64,000 bases of DNA. Source: JALHFZ01 sp963674625 (lineage in GTDB: Bacteria; Synergistota; Synergistia; Synergistales; Aminobacteriaceae). This document shows positions 1-7,959 of this stretch, one piece after another. The notes beneath the pieces are model-generated. The model did no database searches, had not been told where the DNA came from, and worked only from the letters and a program-made list of their open reading frames with translations. A program made the translations under genes and the position numbers. Every line of letters starts with the position of its first letter. Position 1 is the stretch's first letter. Location: assembly GCA_963674625.2 (NCBI GenBank), contig CAXXXO010000004.1:1488001-1552000 (forward strand), read 5' to 3'.

Positions 1-607
1 CCTCGTGCATTTCTGTCTTGATCATTCCAGCAGCCACAGAGTTCACACGAATATTCTTTTCAGCGAGCTCTACTGCCAATGCACGAACAGATCCGTCAAC
101 AGCAGCCTTGCTGGCGGCATAGACCGACAATCCTTTCGAACCTGTGAGTGCCGCAGCCGAAGACATATATACCAAGCTCGCCATACCTTCAGCTTTTACA
201 CCCTTTTGACAGAAGGCTTTTGAAAGCATGAGAGCTGCGAAGATACTTGACTTAAACGGAGAGATTATCGATTTTTCCTTGACACTTTTAATTGAGAGCA
301 CCGATGCGATTCCGGCTGCATGGAAAAAACCTGAGAGGGGACCGATTTCTTCAACAATTGTTTTCACGATTTCTGGAATTGCATCGAGTTGTTCCAGGTC
401 AAAAGGAAATACCTTGTGCCCGTTTCCTTCAAGAAGAGTAAGTGTTTCTTTGAGTCGCTTTTCATTTCTAGCAAGCAATCCAAGCGTAGCTCCAAGTTTG
501 CTTAAAACAATGGCAGTCTCTTTTCCGAGCCCTGAAGAGGCTCCTGTCACGAGAAGTTTTTTCCCAACTAAAGATAGAGGGTTCATCATATTCGCTTTAG
601 ATTCCAA
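1..607 (-). CDS. SDR-family oxidoreductase (FabG-like), 3' end outside window
   Basis: The minus strand encodes a short-chain dehydrogenase. It has the N-terminal nucleotide-binding motif TGASSGLG, a HAAGIAS stretch in the NNAG position, and the YAASK catalytic Tyr/Lys pair, with the catalytic Ser in the preceding SSAAA segment. The protein is still open at the window edge, so it is partial. A TTG at 605-607 lies 9 bases after an AGAGGAAG site; the first ATG (587-589) is an alternative start without a good site. It follows the ACP gene by 4 bases, so it is probably co-transcribed with ACP and ketoacyl synthase III. The likely role is reduction of a 3-oxoacyl-ACP intermediate (inference from neighbours); oxidation or reduction of another substrate cannot be excluded. 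Confidence 0.85.
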   Translation of the reverse strand, partial: MESKANMMNPLSLVGKKLLVTGASSGLGKETAIVLSKLGATLGLLARNEKRLKETLTLLEGNGHKVFPFDLEQLDAIPEIVKTIVEEIGPLSGFFHAAGIASVLSIKSVKEKSIISPFKSSIFAALMLSKAFCQKGVKAEGMASLVYMSSAAALTGSKGLSVYAASKAAVDGSVRALAVELAEKNIRVNSVAAGMIKTEMHE

Positions 608-611
608 GAAG

Positions 612-845
612 TTAGACTTCCTCTTTTGCTTTATTTATCAAAGTAAGCAATTCTCCTATAGATTTTACATTGGCGAGTTCACGGCCTTTCACTGTAAGAT
701 CGAAATGTTCATCGATAAGGGCAATAGTTGAAACAACCGCAACGGAATCAAAATTGTCCTCATTGAGTTCATAGGATTGGTTCAGTTCAGCAACGTCGAC
801 TTCGAGCAAGTCTGCAATATCCTGTAAAAATGCTGATTGGTTCAT
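612..845 (-). CDS. acyl carrier protein
   Basis: A 77-residue acidic protein with the ACP four-helix pattern. The Asp-Ser at residues 33-34 (NFDSVAVVS) is the expected 4'-phosphopantetheine attachment site, although it has DSV instead of the usual DSL. The start follows a strong GGAGGG site. It lies 17 bases downstream of the ketoacyl synthase III gene and 4 bases before the SDR gene, so the three form one unit. Because it sits in a polysaccharide locus, it is probably a dedicated ACP carrying a short acyl chain destined for a sugar, not the housekeeping AcpP; this is inference. Confidence 0.85.
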   Translation of the reverse strand: MNQSAFLQDIADLLEVDVAELNQSYELNEDNFDSVAVVSTIALIDEHFDLTVKGRELANVKSIGELLTLINKAKEEV

Positions 846-862
846 TTTTTCCCTCCGTCAGA

Positions 863-1891
863 TCAAGAATTTATTTGTATAAGAGTGGCTCCCCAGGAAA
901 GACCTACGCCAAACCCCACCAACATAACTGTATTGCCTTTTTTCAGAGTCCCCTTGGCTATTTCTATCTCCAAGGCCATGGGAATTGTAGCTGAGACAGT
1001 GTTCCCGTAATTTTGACAATTAAAGCAGAATTTATCTTCCGGAATGCCGATTTTTTTTCGAAGGCGGTCAAGCATGAACTTATTGGCCTGATGGAATATA
1101 AAATAATCAATAGAATCAAGGGTATTTGCCGTTTTATCAAGCAGGTTTTTTACTGCCGCAGGCACTACCTTGAGGCTGAAGTTAAAGATTTCTGCTCCGT
1201 CCATAAAGAGATTCCCCAGGGAGGGGAAGAGAGCGTCATTCGAAGTGACTGCACCCACAGGAGAACAAGCTGGCGGCATTCTATGGGCACCAGCTCTTAC
1301 AATAAGTTCCTCAGCCCCGCTTCCGTCAGTTCCGAAAACAAAGGGACCTATCATCTCATCTGAGTTCATCTTTCCTCCTATGAAAGTTGCTGCTGCGCCG
1401 TCGCCGAAAATCGTCCGAACGCTACGGTCTGATGGATGGAGGTATTTTGAATAGGTTTCAGAAGTTATGAGAAGAACATTTTTTACGGTTCCTGTTTCGA
1501 TCAATCCCTTCGCAAGGGATAATCCATAAATATACCCAGAACACCCAAGGTTGAAGTCAAGAGCTCCACATGAGGTGGGGAGTCCAAGACGGTGCTGAAG
1601 TATGCATGCTGTCGTAGGAAGGAAATAGTCAGGGCTCTGGGTACAGAGCATCAAAAATTCTACTTCTTCTCTTTTGCATATTCCTTTTGCAAAAAGAGCC
1701 TCTGCAGCTTCGAATGCTAAATCTCCCGCTGTTTCTTTCTGCGAAGCGATTGAACGAACGGAAATACCAGTTTTATTGAAAATCTTGGAGACATCCCAAT
1801 CCGGGTATTCCCGTGTAAGATCTTCGTTCGTGAGTTTACCCTCAGGCAAATACGTTGCTATGCCCTGAATAAAAGCTTTGAGTTGCTTCAC
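863..1891 (-). CDS. 3-oxoacyl-ACP synthase III (FabH-like)
   Basis: A 342-residue thiolase-fold enzyme of normal FabH length. The catalytic triad is visible: Cys in NLGCSGY (about residue 115), His in FIFHQANK (about 265) and Asn in NYGNTVSA (about 295). FabH enzymes condense acyl-CoA with malonyl-ACP. The start is GTG, seven bases after GAGG. It is followed closely by ACP and SDR genes and preceded by a phosphoglycosyl transferase gene, suggesting synthesis of a 3-hydroxyacyl (for example 3-hydroxybutyryl) group for a glycan amino sugar. It could instead act in general fatty-acid initiation, but the neighbours argue against that. Confidence 0.88.
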   Translation of the reverse strand: MKQLKAFIQGIATYLPEGKLTNEDLTREYPDWDVSKIFNKTGISVRSIASQKETAGDLAFEAAEALFAKGICKREEVEFLMLCTQSPDYFLPTTACILQHRLGLPTSCGALDFNLGCSGYIYGLSLAKGLIETGTVKNVLLITSETYSKYLHPSDRSVRTIFGDGAAATFIGGKMNSDEMIGPFVFGTDGSGAEELIVRAGAHRMPPACSPVGAVTSNDALFPSLGNLFMDGAEIFNFSLKVVPAAVKNLLDKTANTLDSIDYFIFHQANKFMLDRLRKKIGIPEDKFCFNCQNYGNTVSATIPMALEIEIAKGTLKKGNTVMLVGFGVGLSWGATLIQINS

Positions 1892-1952
1892 CTGTTTCCC
1901 TCATTTCTGTGAATAAACTGGAATTCAAAATCAGAAAAAGGAAGCGGAAACG

Positions 1953-2597
1953 CTATTCCTGGTCGAATATATTAGTTTTCTCCGTTCCCTTGAATTCTGA
2001 AGCCGTTGCCTCCCCTTCCTGGGAGATGCCTTCTCTCTTGATAATTTTCCCCAGGGTCTTCCAGAGGATTTTCAGATCCAGAAGAAATGAGGCATGATCT
2101 ACATACCAGACGTCGAGGGCAAATTTCTCTTCCCATGATAAGGCATTTCTTCCGTTTATCTGAGCCCAGCCCGTTATGCCGGGTTTCACTTCAAGTCTTC
2201 GCGCCTGAGTGGGGGTGTACCGCCCGAGGTATTGAGGAAGAAGTGGGCGCGGTCCTACAAGACTCATCTCACCACGAAAGACATTGAATAATTCCGGAAG
2301 CTCGTCAAGACTGGTGCTCCGGAGGAATTTACCGAAGGGGGTCAGCCGCATTTCATCGGGCAGGGGAGTGCCCGATATATCTTTTTTTTCCGTCATGGTG
2401 CGGAATTTGTACATGGTAAACAGTGTACCATTTTTCCCGGGCCGCAGCTGGCGAAAGAGTACGGGGGAACCCAGTTTTTTTCGAGCCAATAAAAAGATGG
2501 TCAAAAGTACGGGAAAAAGAAGAATGATTCCTCCCAGAGCTGAGCAGAAATCAAAAATTCGTTTAAAAGTGAGATATGAAGTCTGCTTCGGCATCAT
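1953..2597 (-). CDS. phosphoglycosyl transferase (PglC/WcaJ C-terminal type)
   Basis: A 214-residue monotopic phosphoglycosyl transferase of the bacterial sugar transferase family. It has one N-terminal hydrophobic re-entrant helix (about residues 13-37), the YKFRTM motif, the catalytic Asp-Glu in LDELPELFNV, and the GEMSLVGPRP and KPGITGWAQ motifs. Its size matches the short PglC form without the four-helix WbaP extension. It moves a sugar-1-phosphate from a UDP-sugar to undecaprenyl phosphate at the inner membrane, starting glycan repeat assembly. Its start overlaps the stop of the upstream dehydratase gene (ATGA), implying translational coupling and that the dehydratase product feeds this enzyme. 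Confidence 0.92.
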   Translation of the reverse strand: MMPKQTSYLTFKRIFDFCSALGGIILLFPVLLTIFLLARKKLGSPVLFRQLRPGKNGTLFTMYKFRTMTEKKDISGTPLPDEMRLTPFGKFLRSTSLDELPELFNVFRGEMSLVGPRPLLPQYLGRYTPTQARRLEVKPGITGWAQINGRNALSWEEKFALDVWYVDHASFLLDLKILWKTLGKIIKREGISQEGEATASEFKGTEKTNIFDQE

Positions 2598-4447
2598 TCA
2601 TTTTCCTGATTGATTTGACATCCCTGAATAATTTTTCCCAGAGTGGTGCGGATTTCGTCTCTTTCTTCGGCCTTTGCGGCGGCATAGAGCATCTCGAGAA
2701 GTTTTTCGAAATCCTCGGGCAGGTCATTGTTCTTCGCCACGAAGATCTTCTTGAAGTGGGATGCCTCAGTGCCCTCTTCCGCGGTAAGCAATTCCTCGTA
2801 GAGTTTCTCTCCGGGTCGGATGCCAGTGAAGGCGATGGGGATGTCGGTCTCCGGTTCGAGTCCGGAGAGTCTGATGAGATCCCGGGCAAGGTCCACTATT
2901 TTTACCGGTTCCCCCATGTCGAGCACGAAGACCGAGCCGTTGCGCCTCATGCCCCCTGCCTGCAGCACGAGCTGTGCGGCCTCGGGGATGGTCATGAAGT
3001 AGCGGGTCATGTCGGGGTGGGTGACGGTGACGGGGCCGCCCCGGCTGATTTGTTCTTTGAATGTGGGGATGACGCTGCCCCGGCTGCCCAGCACGTTGCC
3101 GAAACGGACAGAGACGAAGGCGCCGGTTGAGGTGTTTTTCATTGCCGTCGACCGGACGACCATTTCGGCCACCCGCTTCGAGGCACCCATGACGGAGGTT
3201 GGGTTCACCGCCTTGTCGGTGGAGATGTTGACGAATACCTCAGTGCCGTGTTCCAGAGAGAGTTCGGCAAGGTTCGCCGTTCCGCAGACGTTGTTCAGGA
3301 TGGCCTCCTCCGGATTGGCCTCCATGAGGGGGACGTGTTTGTGGGCGGCGGCGTGAAAGATGACTTCGGGGTGAAATCGGCGGAAGAGCCGTTCCAGCCG
3401 CTCCCGGTTCCGAACGTCCGCTACGGCGACGGAAAAGGGCGGTGCGTCATAATGTGTCTTCAATTCCTGCTCGATCTGAAAGAGGCTGTTCTCTCCTCTC
3501 CCCACAAGGACGAGTTGTTTTGGGTCGAAGGGGAGCAGCTGGCGGACGATCTCGCTGCCGATGGAGCCTCCCGCCCCGGTGATGAGGATGGTCTTGCCCT
3601 TGATGTACCCGGCGATGGCGTCGAGGTCGAGGCGGACGGGGTCGCGGTTGAGAAGGTCTTCCACTTCCACGTTTCGGATGCTCGATATGTTGACCTTGCC
3701 GGAGAGGACCTCCCATATGCCGGGGATGATCCGGGCGGGTATTTTCACTCTGCGGGCGGTCTCGAGGATGGACCGGATGGCGTCTCCCTGGACGGAGGGG
3801 ATGGCGATGAGGATTTCATCCACTCCCTGACTTCGTGCCACGGAGCTGAGCTGATCTACCGAGCCGAAGACGGGGTAGCCGAGGAAGGTGGCGTTTCTTT
3901 TTCCGGGGTCGTCGTCGAGGAAGCCCACCGGTATCAGCCGTGCCTCGGGGTGGCGGAGCATCTCCCGGACGATCATGGTGCCGGCATCACCCGCGCCCAC
4001 CACGAGCACTCTCTTGTTTCTTCCTCCGCCGAGTTTGCGGATGCTTCCCTCGGAGAAAACCCGAACGGCAAGGCGGGCTCCCCCCCAGGCGGTGAGGAGG
4101 AGAAGGGCGTCGATGAGGGGGATGCTTCGGGGAATGCGGTAGTAATCGCCGAGAAGAAAGGAGATCGTAGCCATGAGCATGGCGAAGGTGATCACGGCCC
4201 GGCCGATGGAGGTGAGATCCCGGACGCCTATGTTTCGCCAGGACTGTTTGTGGAGCTTGAAGGCAAACTCCATAGTGATCTTTAATGACAGGCTGAGAAG
4301 AATGTAGACCAGTTCGCTGTGCCGGTAGAGAGCCGGAATAGGCAGGCCGAGGCGCATGGCAAAGGCTCCCCACGCAGTGGCCGAGGCGAGGACGATGTCA
4401 ATGGCAAGTTTCAGCCAGCCGGTGTTTTTAGGCAGTGAAATATTCAT
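2594..4447 (-). CDS. membrane-bound UDP-GlcNAc 4,6-dehydratase (PglF/FlaA1 family)
   Basis: A 617-residue protein with the long PglF/WbpM layout: about four N-terminal membrane helices (residues 10-140), a first Rossmann-like domain starting at VVGAGDAGTM (about 150), then an extended SDR domain with ITGAGGSIGSE (about 290). The active site is MGASK, with Met in place of Tyr before the catalytic Lys, as is characteristic of this family. These enzymes make the UDP-4-keto-6-deoxy sugar used for bacillosamine or QuiNAc-type sugars. It is followed directly by the phosphoglycosyl transferase and preceded by the chain-length gene. A dedicated aminotransferase is not seen in the window, so the final sugar is unknown. 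Confidence 0.92.
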   Translation of the reverse strand: MNISLPKNTGWLKLAIDIVLASATAWGAFAMRLGLPIPALYRHSELVYILLSLSLKITMEFAFKLHKQSWRNIGVRDLTSIGRAVITFAMLMATISFLLGDYYRIPRSIPLIDALLLLTAWGGARLAVRVFSEGSIRKLGGGRNKRVLVVGAGDAGTMIVREMLRHPEARLIPVGFLDDDPGKRNATFLGYPVFGSVDQLSSVARSQGVDEILIAIPSVQGDAIRSILETARRVKIPARIIPGIWEVLSGKVNISSIRNVEVEDLLNRDPVRLDLDAIAGYIKGKTILITGAGGSIGSEIVRQLLPFDPKQLVLVGRGENSLFQIEQELKTHYDAPPFSVAVADVRNRERLERLFRRFHPEVIFHAAAHKHVPLMEANPEEAILNNVCGTANLAELSLEHGTEVFVNISTDKAVNPTSVMGASKRVAEMVVRSTAMKNTSTGAFVSVRFGNVLGSRGSVIPTFKEQISRGGPVTVTHPDMTRYFMTIPEAAQLVLQAGGMRRNGSVFVLDMGEPVKIVDLARDLIRLSGLEPETDIPIAFTGIRPGEKLYEELLTAEEGTEASHFKKIFVAKNNDLPEDFEKLLEMLYAAAKAEERDEIRTTLGKIIQGCQINQENE

Positions 4448-4477
4448 GGGAATCCGTCCTTGAGACCCTCTTTTGCG

Positions 4478-5503
4478 TCAGCTTTTCGATTTTTTCTCTC
4501 CTCCGAAAATTTTCAGGGCTGCAGACAGTTCGTCAAGCTTCGCCTTGCGCTCGGGGTCCGTCCGGGCGTTTCGGGCGAATTCGCGGACGAAGGCGCCGAA
4601 GACGCCGAGAAAGGCTCCGAGAAAGGCGGCCAGAACCACTATCAAGGTTTTGCGGGGGCGGCTTCGCTTGTCGGGAACGGCGGCTTTTTCAAGCACCTGA
4701 AAGGAGATCGGCTCGGCTTTTTCCTGTTCAAGAACCTCGCTGAACTGCTTGATGAGGGAGAAATAGAGCGTTTCCTGAGACCGAAGGGTTCGCAGAGCCT
4801 CGAGGTAGGCGACTCCTCCGTCGGGAAGCTGCTGAAGGAGCGTAGGGCTGACCTCTTTATCTTTATTCTGAAAATCGGCGAGTTCCTTTTTCAGTTCCGG
4901 CGTGGTGCCGAAGGTCTCCACCGCTTCCATCATGGCCTGTTCGGCAACGTTGAACCCTCTTTGGGCCTCTTTCAGCTCGGTCTGAAGGGCGGTCTTTCTT
5001 TTTTGGACAAAGCCCATCTGTTCCTGCTGAAGGAGGAAGAGTGTTTTCTCAGTCTCCGACAAAACCATGTTGGCAAGATCGGCAGCTGTCTGCGCTTCGG
5101 GAGCTTCCCCCTGGATGACCATGGTGGGGGAAGCTTTTTCTATTTTGAAAGTGATTGCTTTTCCCATGGCGTTCATTAGGTCGTTTTGATCCGGCATGGT
5201 CCATTTTTCTGCCAGGTTCAGCTGGAGGGCCACATTGGCGAGAACAGCCCGGCTTTTGACGATATCCCCGACGACGGCAACCGAGATGGGGGAGTTATAG
5301 GTGACAGGAAGAAATCGTGCCGATGCCTCGTACGCCGGAGTCATGAAAAAAGTGGCCCCCGCCGCCCCCAGGGCGAAAAGAAGGACCATCCCGGCGATGA
5401 GGAATTTATTCCGGGCGAGGACGATAAGCAGGTCGAGAAGGTCGATTTCGTCCTCGTCTTCGGGGGGAGGGCAGGAAAGAAGAGTGGAATGATCCGAGGT
5501 CAT
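4478..5503 (-). CDS. Wzz-type polysaccharide chain-length determinant
   Basis: A 341-residue inner-membrane polysaccharide co-polymerase. It has an acidic N-terminal tail containing EDEIDLLDLL, a first membrane helix (about residues 30-50), a long periplasmic helical region, and a C-terminal helix preceded by a proline-rich PDKRSRPRK segment (about 290-320). The ATG at 5501-5503 is chosen because AAAGGAG lies eight bases upstream; an in-frame ATG 48 bases earlier lacks this. The protein sets the modal length of Wzy-made polysaccharides. It is the first gene of the minus-strand run that continues with the dehydratase 30 bases downstream. No cytoplasmic tyrosine-kinase domain is present. Confidence 0.85.
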   Translation of the reverse strand: MTSDHSTLLSCPPPEDEDEIDLLDLLIVLARNKFLIAGMVLLFALGAAGATFFMTPAYEASARFLPVTYNSPISVAVVGDIVKSRAVLANVALQLNLAEKWTMPDQNDLMNAMGKAITFKIEKASPTMVIQGEAPEAQTAADLANMVLSETEKTLFLLQQEQMGFVQKRKTALQTELKEAQRGFNVAEQAMMEAVETFGTTPELKKELADFQNKDKEVSPTLLQQLPDGGVAYLEALRTLRSQETLYFSLIKQFSEVLEQEKAEPISFQVLEKAAVPDKRSRPRKTLIVVLAAFLGAFLGVFGAFVREFARNARTDPERKAKLDELSAALKIFGGEKKSKS

Positions 5504-5670
5504 AAAAAAGTCTCCTTTTATTCGGGTAATGTGTTCTTTGAGCTGATTCATGATTATAGCATCAAGGAATGGTGAATTGCCCGGGTTTGGAGAAAATTTG
5601 TGTGCTGTGCCTGGAACCGTGGAATTTCAAAAATGGAGTTTCCAAAAATAAATCCGAAAGAAAACACACC

Positions 5671-5699
5671 TTGAGAAATATTTACTATTTGTATATATT
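5671..5699 (+). promoter_or_regulatory. putative sigma-70 promoter of the DUF1659 operon
   Basis: TTGAGA at 5671-5676 and TATATT at 5694-5699 are separated by 17 bases, in an AT-rich patch of the divergent gap 5504-5774. The first gene starts 76 bases after the -10 box. The rest of the gap must also hold the minus-strand promoter for the chain-length gene; I could not pick a convincing one. Confidence 0.5.
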
Positions 5700-5774
5700 A
5701 GCCATCGAGTGCACTCTTATAGATAGGCCGAAGAGATTCGGACCTCATTCTAAAACCCTGGGAGGAAAAACACA

Positions 5775-5996
5775 ATGGCAGTCTATTCGCCTATGAAAAG
5801 CTCTGTGATTCTGCGCCTTAACGCCGGCACCGACGGAGACGGCAAAATGATCGTCTGCTCGGTCACCACGAGCCGGATTCGTCCCACCGTGGACGCCACT
5901 GCTCTGAAGACAGTGACGGACAGTTTCGCCGGTTTGCTCGAATATCCCGTCCTTGTTGTGGAAAAAGTCGGCACTGACTCTGTGGAAGCAGAGTAA
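5775..5996 (+). CDS. DUF1659 family small protein
   Basis: A 73-residue protein matching the DUF1659 pattern: an N-terminal beta segment with LRLNAGTDGDGK, then a helix ending near LLEYPVLVVEKV. The function of the family is unknown. It starts 10 bases after GGGAGG. The gene is 16 bases upstream of a DUF2922 gene and 276 bases upstream of a YvrJ-type gene, a combination that recurs in Bacillota and related anaerobes. No signal peptide or membrane helix is visible, so it is probably cytosolic. The assignment rests on length, pattern and the DUF2922 neighbour. Confidence 0.82.
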   Translation: MAVYSPMKSSVILRLNAGTDGDGKMIVCSVTTSRIRPTVDATALKTVTDSFAGLLEYPVLVVEKVGTDSVEAE

Positions 5997-6012
5997 GAAA
6001 GGAGAAAATTAG

Positions 6013-6213
6013 ATGAAAACCCTTCGAATGAAGTTTGCCACTGATCTTGGAAAGAGTTTTGTGGTTTCCCTCAATTACGCCCGGGAGGACGTCACGGCGA
6101 CCGAGGTGGAGGACGCCATGCAGGCGGCCATCGACGGAGATATCTTCGATTCGGTCATCGCATCCATAGCTGGAGCGGAGCTTGTGGACCGCACCGTAAC
6201 CGAACTGTTCTAG
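6013..6213 (+). CDS. DUF2922 family small protein
   Basis: A 66-residue protein with the DUF2922 pattern: an N-terminal strand (TLRMKFATDLGKS), a central segment (SLNYAREDVTATEVEDAM) and a C-terminal segment ending in a short acidic/hydrophobic stretch (AELVDRTVTELF). The ATG follows AAAGGAG by nine bases. It almost always travels with DUF1659, as here, which suggests that the two proteins interact or share a role, but no activity is known for either. It lacks a signal peptide, membrane segments and cysteines. Confidence 0.82.
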   Translation: MKTLRMKFATDLGKSFVVSLNYAREDVTATEVEDAMQAAIDGDIFDSVIASIAGAELVDRTVTELF

Positions 6214-6272
6214 CTGTTCGATAGCGGGGGGAGGGGGCGACCCCTTCCTCCCTGTGAAGGAGGGGAGGAAGA

Positions 6273-6428
6273 ATGGAGGATTTCATGTCCACGGTGGTGC
6301 AGAACGGTTTCTCCGTGGCAGTGGCGGCCTTTCTGCTGGTGCGGATGGAGCGCCGACTCGAGGAGCTTTCAGAAGCCATCCGGGACCTGCATTCGGCCAT
6401 TCTGGCCGGAAATCCGGAGTCGAAATGA
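6273..6428 (+). CDS. YvrJ family small membrane protein
   Basis: A 51-residue reading frame with a good GGAGG site seven bases before the ATG. It has one hydrophobic helix (about residues 9-24, NGFSVAVAAFLLVRM) followed by a charged amphipathic helix (ERRLEELSEAIRDLH). This is the YvrJ layout: a single-pass anchor followed by a short coiled-coil-like tail. In Bacillus subtilis yvrJ belongs to the neighbourhood and regulon of the two-part sigma factor SigO/RsoA; here a small sigma factor gene lies 490 bases downstream. The function of YvrJ is not known. It is too short for usual gene-length cut-offs but has clear coding features. Confidence 0.78.
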   Translation: MEDFMSTVVQNGFSVAVAAFLLVRMERRLEELSEAIRDLHSAILAGNPESK

Positions 6429-6526
6429 AGATGAGAGTGTTCGCTTCAGCAAGAGGATTCAAAATGAAAGGAAAGAACATCGTCAGGCTTTCCCGGAGTC
6501 CCTCTTCATTGGAAGAGAAGGGCTGA
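6425..6526 (+). CDS. possible 33-residue basic small protein
   Basis: This frame begins at an ATG that overlaps the stop of the YvrJ-type gene (ATGA), so translation could be coupled. The product would be 33 residues, strongly basic and without membrane segment, beginning MKMRVFASARGFKMKG. I recognise no family. The overlap and position inside the operon favour it; the short length and lack of a distinct ribosome site argue for caution. Confidence 0.3.
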   Translation: MKMRVFASARGFKMKGKNIVRLSRSPSSLEEKG

Positions 6527-6550
6527 GGGGGAGCGGAGGGATGAAAAGAA

Positions 6551-6907
6551 ATGACGAAAAATTTGAACCGATTGAATGATATCCCGGTGGCAGAGCACTT
6601 TCGTCTTCGGGAGTTCGAGTGTCCCTGCTGTCACTGCGTCCGCCTGTCGCCGGCCCTTCTTGCCTGTCTTGTGGAGCTTCGCCTGACATGGGGAAAGCCC
6701 ATCCTCATCACCAGCGGCTATCGGTGCGCAGCCCACAATAAACGGGTGAAGGGGGCACCGCGAAGCCTTCATATGGCAGGACAGGCCGCCGACGTGGCGG
6801 TACCTCTGAACGAACAGGCAGTTGTCGAAATTCTTGCCCGAAGAGCTGGATTGACCATGATTATTCCCTATGGACGGCGAAATTTCATGCATCTGGCAGT
6901 GGCCTGA
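6551..6907 (+). CDS. M15 family zinc peptidase (D-Ala-D-Ala carboxypeptidase-like)
   Basis: A 118-residue protein matching the small Peptidase_M15_3 domain. The zinc ligands appear as His in SLHMAGQAADV, Asp in the same motif and His in FMHLAV near the end; the SGYRCAAHN motif precedes them. Such domains cut peptidoglycan stem peptides or phage-type murein. There is no signal peptide, so export would need a holin-like path or another route, as with phage endolysins. It follows the YvrJ-type gene and overlaps by position the untranslated lead of the sigma-factor gene, 13 bases downstream. The cysteine cluster FECPCCHC is unusual and could bind a metal. Confidence 0.82.
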   Translation: MTKNLNRLNDIPVAEHFRLREFECPCCHCVRLSPALLACLVELRLTWGKPILITSGYRCAAHNKRVKGAPRSLHMAGQAADVAVPLNEQAVVEILARRAGLTMIIPYGRRNFMHLAVA

Positions 6908-6920
6908 TGGAGCCTTCTTC

Positions 6921-7391
6921 ATGGAGAGAGAGAAATACGATCTCGATCACGAGACGGCACGGTTTCGCCCTCTTGTTTTGGCCACGGCGAAAAGGTACGC
7001 GGGAAGGGGAGCGGATTTCGATGATCTTGTGCAGGAAGGGTACCTGGCCCTTCTTCAGCTCATTCCCAGATGTCAGAGGCCCGAACTTCTGCCCCTCTAT
7101 CTGAAGAAGCGCCTCCCCGGAAGGGTGAGGACAGCAGCCCGCCGGGAATGGAAGCAAAATACCCTTCCCCTGGAAGAGATCGAGGGCACAGCAGCAGAAC
7201 CGGGCATTGCGCCGCAGGAACCAGCAGCGGAAAACCTCGGGAAGATTCTGAATGAAAAAGAGCGGCTTCTTGCCGCCTTATTGATAGAGGGCAATTCGCA
7301 AAAGGAAGCCGCTGTCCGACTGGGAATCACCCAGCAGGCAGTGAGCGCCCGGATAGGAAGAATGCGAAAAAAGCTTGCATCCCTTCGATGA
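6921..7391 (+). CDS. small sigma-70-type RNA polymerase sigma factor
   Basis: A 156-residue protein with a region-2-like segment (FDDLVQEGYLALLQ, about residues 30-50) and a C-terminal region-4 helix-turn-helix (GNSQKEAAVRLGITQQAV, about 120-140). Regions 1 and 3 are missing, as in ECF and SigO/RsoA-type factors. The ATG at 6921 follows GGAG by eight bases; an in-frame upstream start lies inside the M15 gene. It is the last gene of the DUF1659-DUF2922-YvrJ-M15 run. No anti-sigma gene is adjacent, unless the YvrJ-type membrane protein plays that role (inference). It may alternatively be a phage-type late regulator. Confidence 0.8.
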   Translation: MEREKYDLDHETARFRPLVLATAKRYAGRGADFDDLVQEGYLALLQLIPRCQRPELLPLYLKKRLPGRVRTAARREWKQNTLPLEEIEGTAAEPGIAPQEPAAENLGKILNEKERLLAALLIEGNSQKEAAVRLGITQQAVSARIGRMRKKLASLR

Positions 7392-7398
7392 TCGGAGC

Positions 7399-7470
7399 GG
7401 GGTCAGGCCTGCAGACTTGACAAAAAGGAAGAAAATGTCCATTTTTTGTCAAGTCTGCAGGTCTGACCCC
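7399..7470. repeat. REP-like palindrome, copy 1
   Basis: A 28-base left arm (7399-7426) and right arm (7443-7470) are inverted repeats with one mismatch and a 16-base loop. The arms start with GGGGTCAGG and end with CTGACCCC. It lies just after the sigma-factor stop and could also end transcription. Related copies are at 9811-9862 and, as a half site, 10608-10628. Confidence 0.8.
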
Positions 7471-7530
7471 TTTTGAGTCTGCTTGCCAGGCATGGCACTG
7501 CTTTCCCTTGCGCCCGGGCCCGAAATATGA

Positions 7531-7566
7531 TATATGAATATGTGAGCATATAAACATATATTCATA
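7531..7566 (+). promoter_or_regulatory. ArsR/SmtB-type operator upstream of the metal sensor
   Basis: An AT-rich tract just before the sensor gene contains two overlapping dyads close to the ArsR/SmtB consensus TGAA-N6-TTCA: TGAATATGTGAGCA and TAAACATATATTCA. They cover the expected promoter and transcription start and end 15 bases before the ATG at 7582. This fits self-repression lifted by zinc or cadmium. Confidence 0.6.
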
Positions 7567-7581
7567 GAGAGGAGATTTATT

Positions 7582-7959
7582 ATGATCTCTCGTTCACCGG
7601 GAACCGTACCTGTCCTTTCTGTTGCCTCCGTGGCCTCCGGAATGCCGGCGCAGGAGACCCTTTCCGAACTGGCAGACCTCTTCCGGGTCCTCGGTGACCT
7701 CACCCGCATCCGAATTCTCTGCGCCCTGTCCATCTCGGAGCTGCGCGTGGCCGACATCGCTTCCGTTCTTTCCATGAATTCCTCCGCCATCTCCCACCAG
7801 CTTCGGGTGCTGAAGCAGGCCCGGCTGGTCCGGGTGACCCGGAAGGGGCGGATGTCCATCTATGCTCTCGACGACGACCATGTGCGGACGATTTTTGAGC
7901 AGGGGTTTCGCCATGTCCGCCACAGTACCTCTTCAGAGGGAGGGCAGGGCCGTGAGTAA
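7582..7959 (+). CDS. ArsR/SmtB-family metal-responsive repressor (CzrA-like)
   Basis: A 125-residue winged-helix repressor. The recognition helix region is NSSAISHQLRVLKQARLV. The usual alpha-3 cysteine motif (ELCVCD) is replaced by ELRVAD, so the alpha-3 metal site is absent. The C-terminal alpha-5 helix has Asp-x-His-x10-His-x2-His (in DDHVRTIFEQGFRHVRH), the exact spacing of the zinc site in staphylococcal CzrA. It should therefore sense Zn (or Co) and repress its own operon. The gene starts seven bases after GAGAGGAG and overlaps the downstream P-type ATPase start by eight bases. Confidence 0.9.
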   Translation: MISRSPGTVPVLSVASVASGMPAQETLSELADLFRVLGDLTRIRILCALSISELRVADIASVLSMNSSAISHQLRVLKQARLVRVTRKGRMSIYALDDDHVRTIFEQGFRHVRHSTSSEGGQGRE

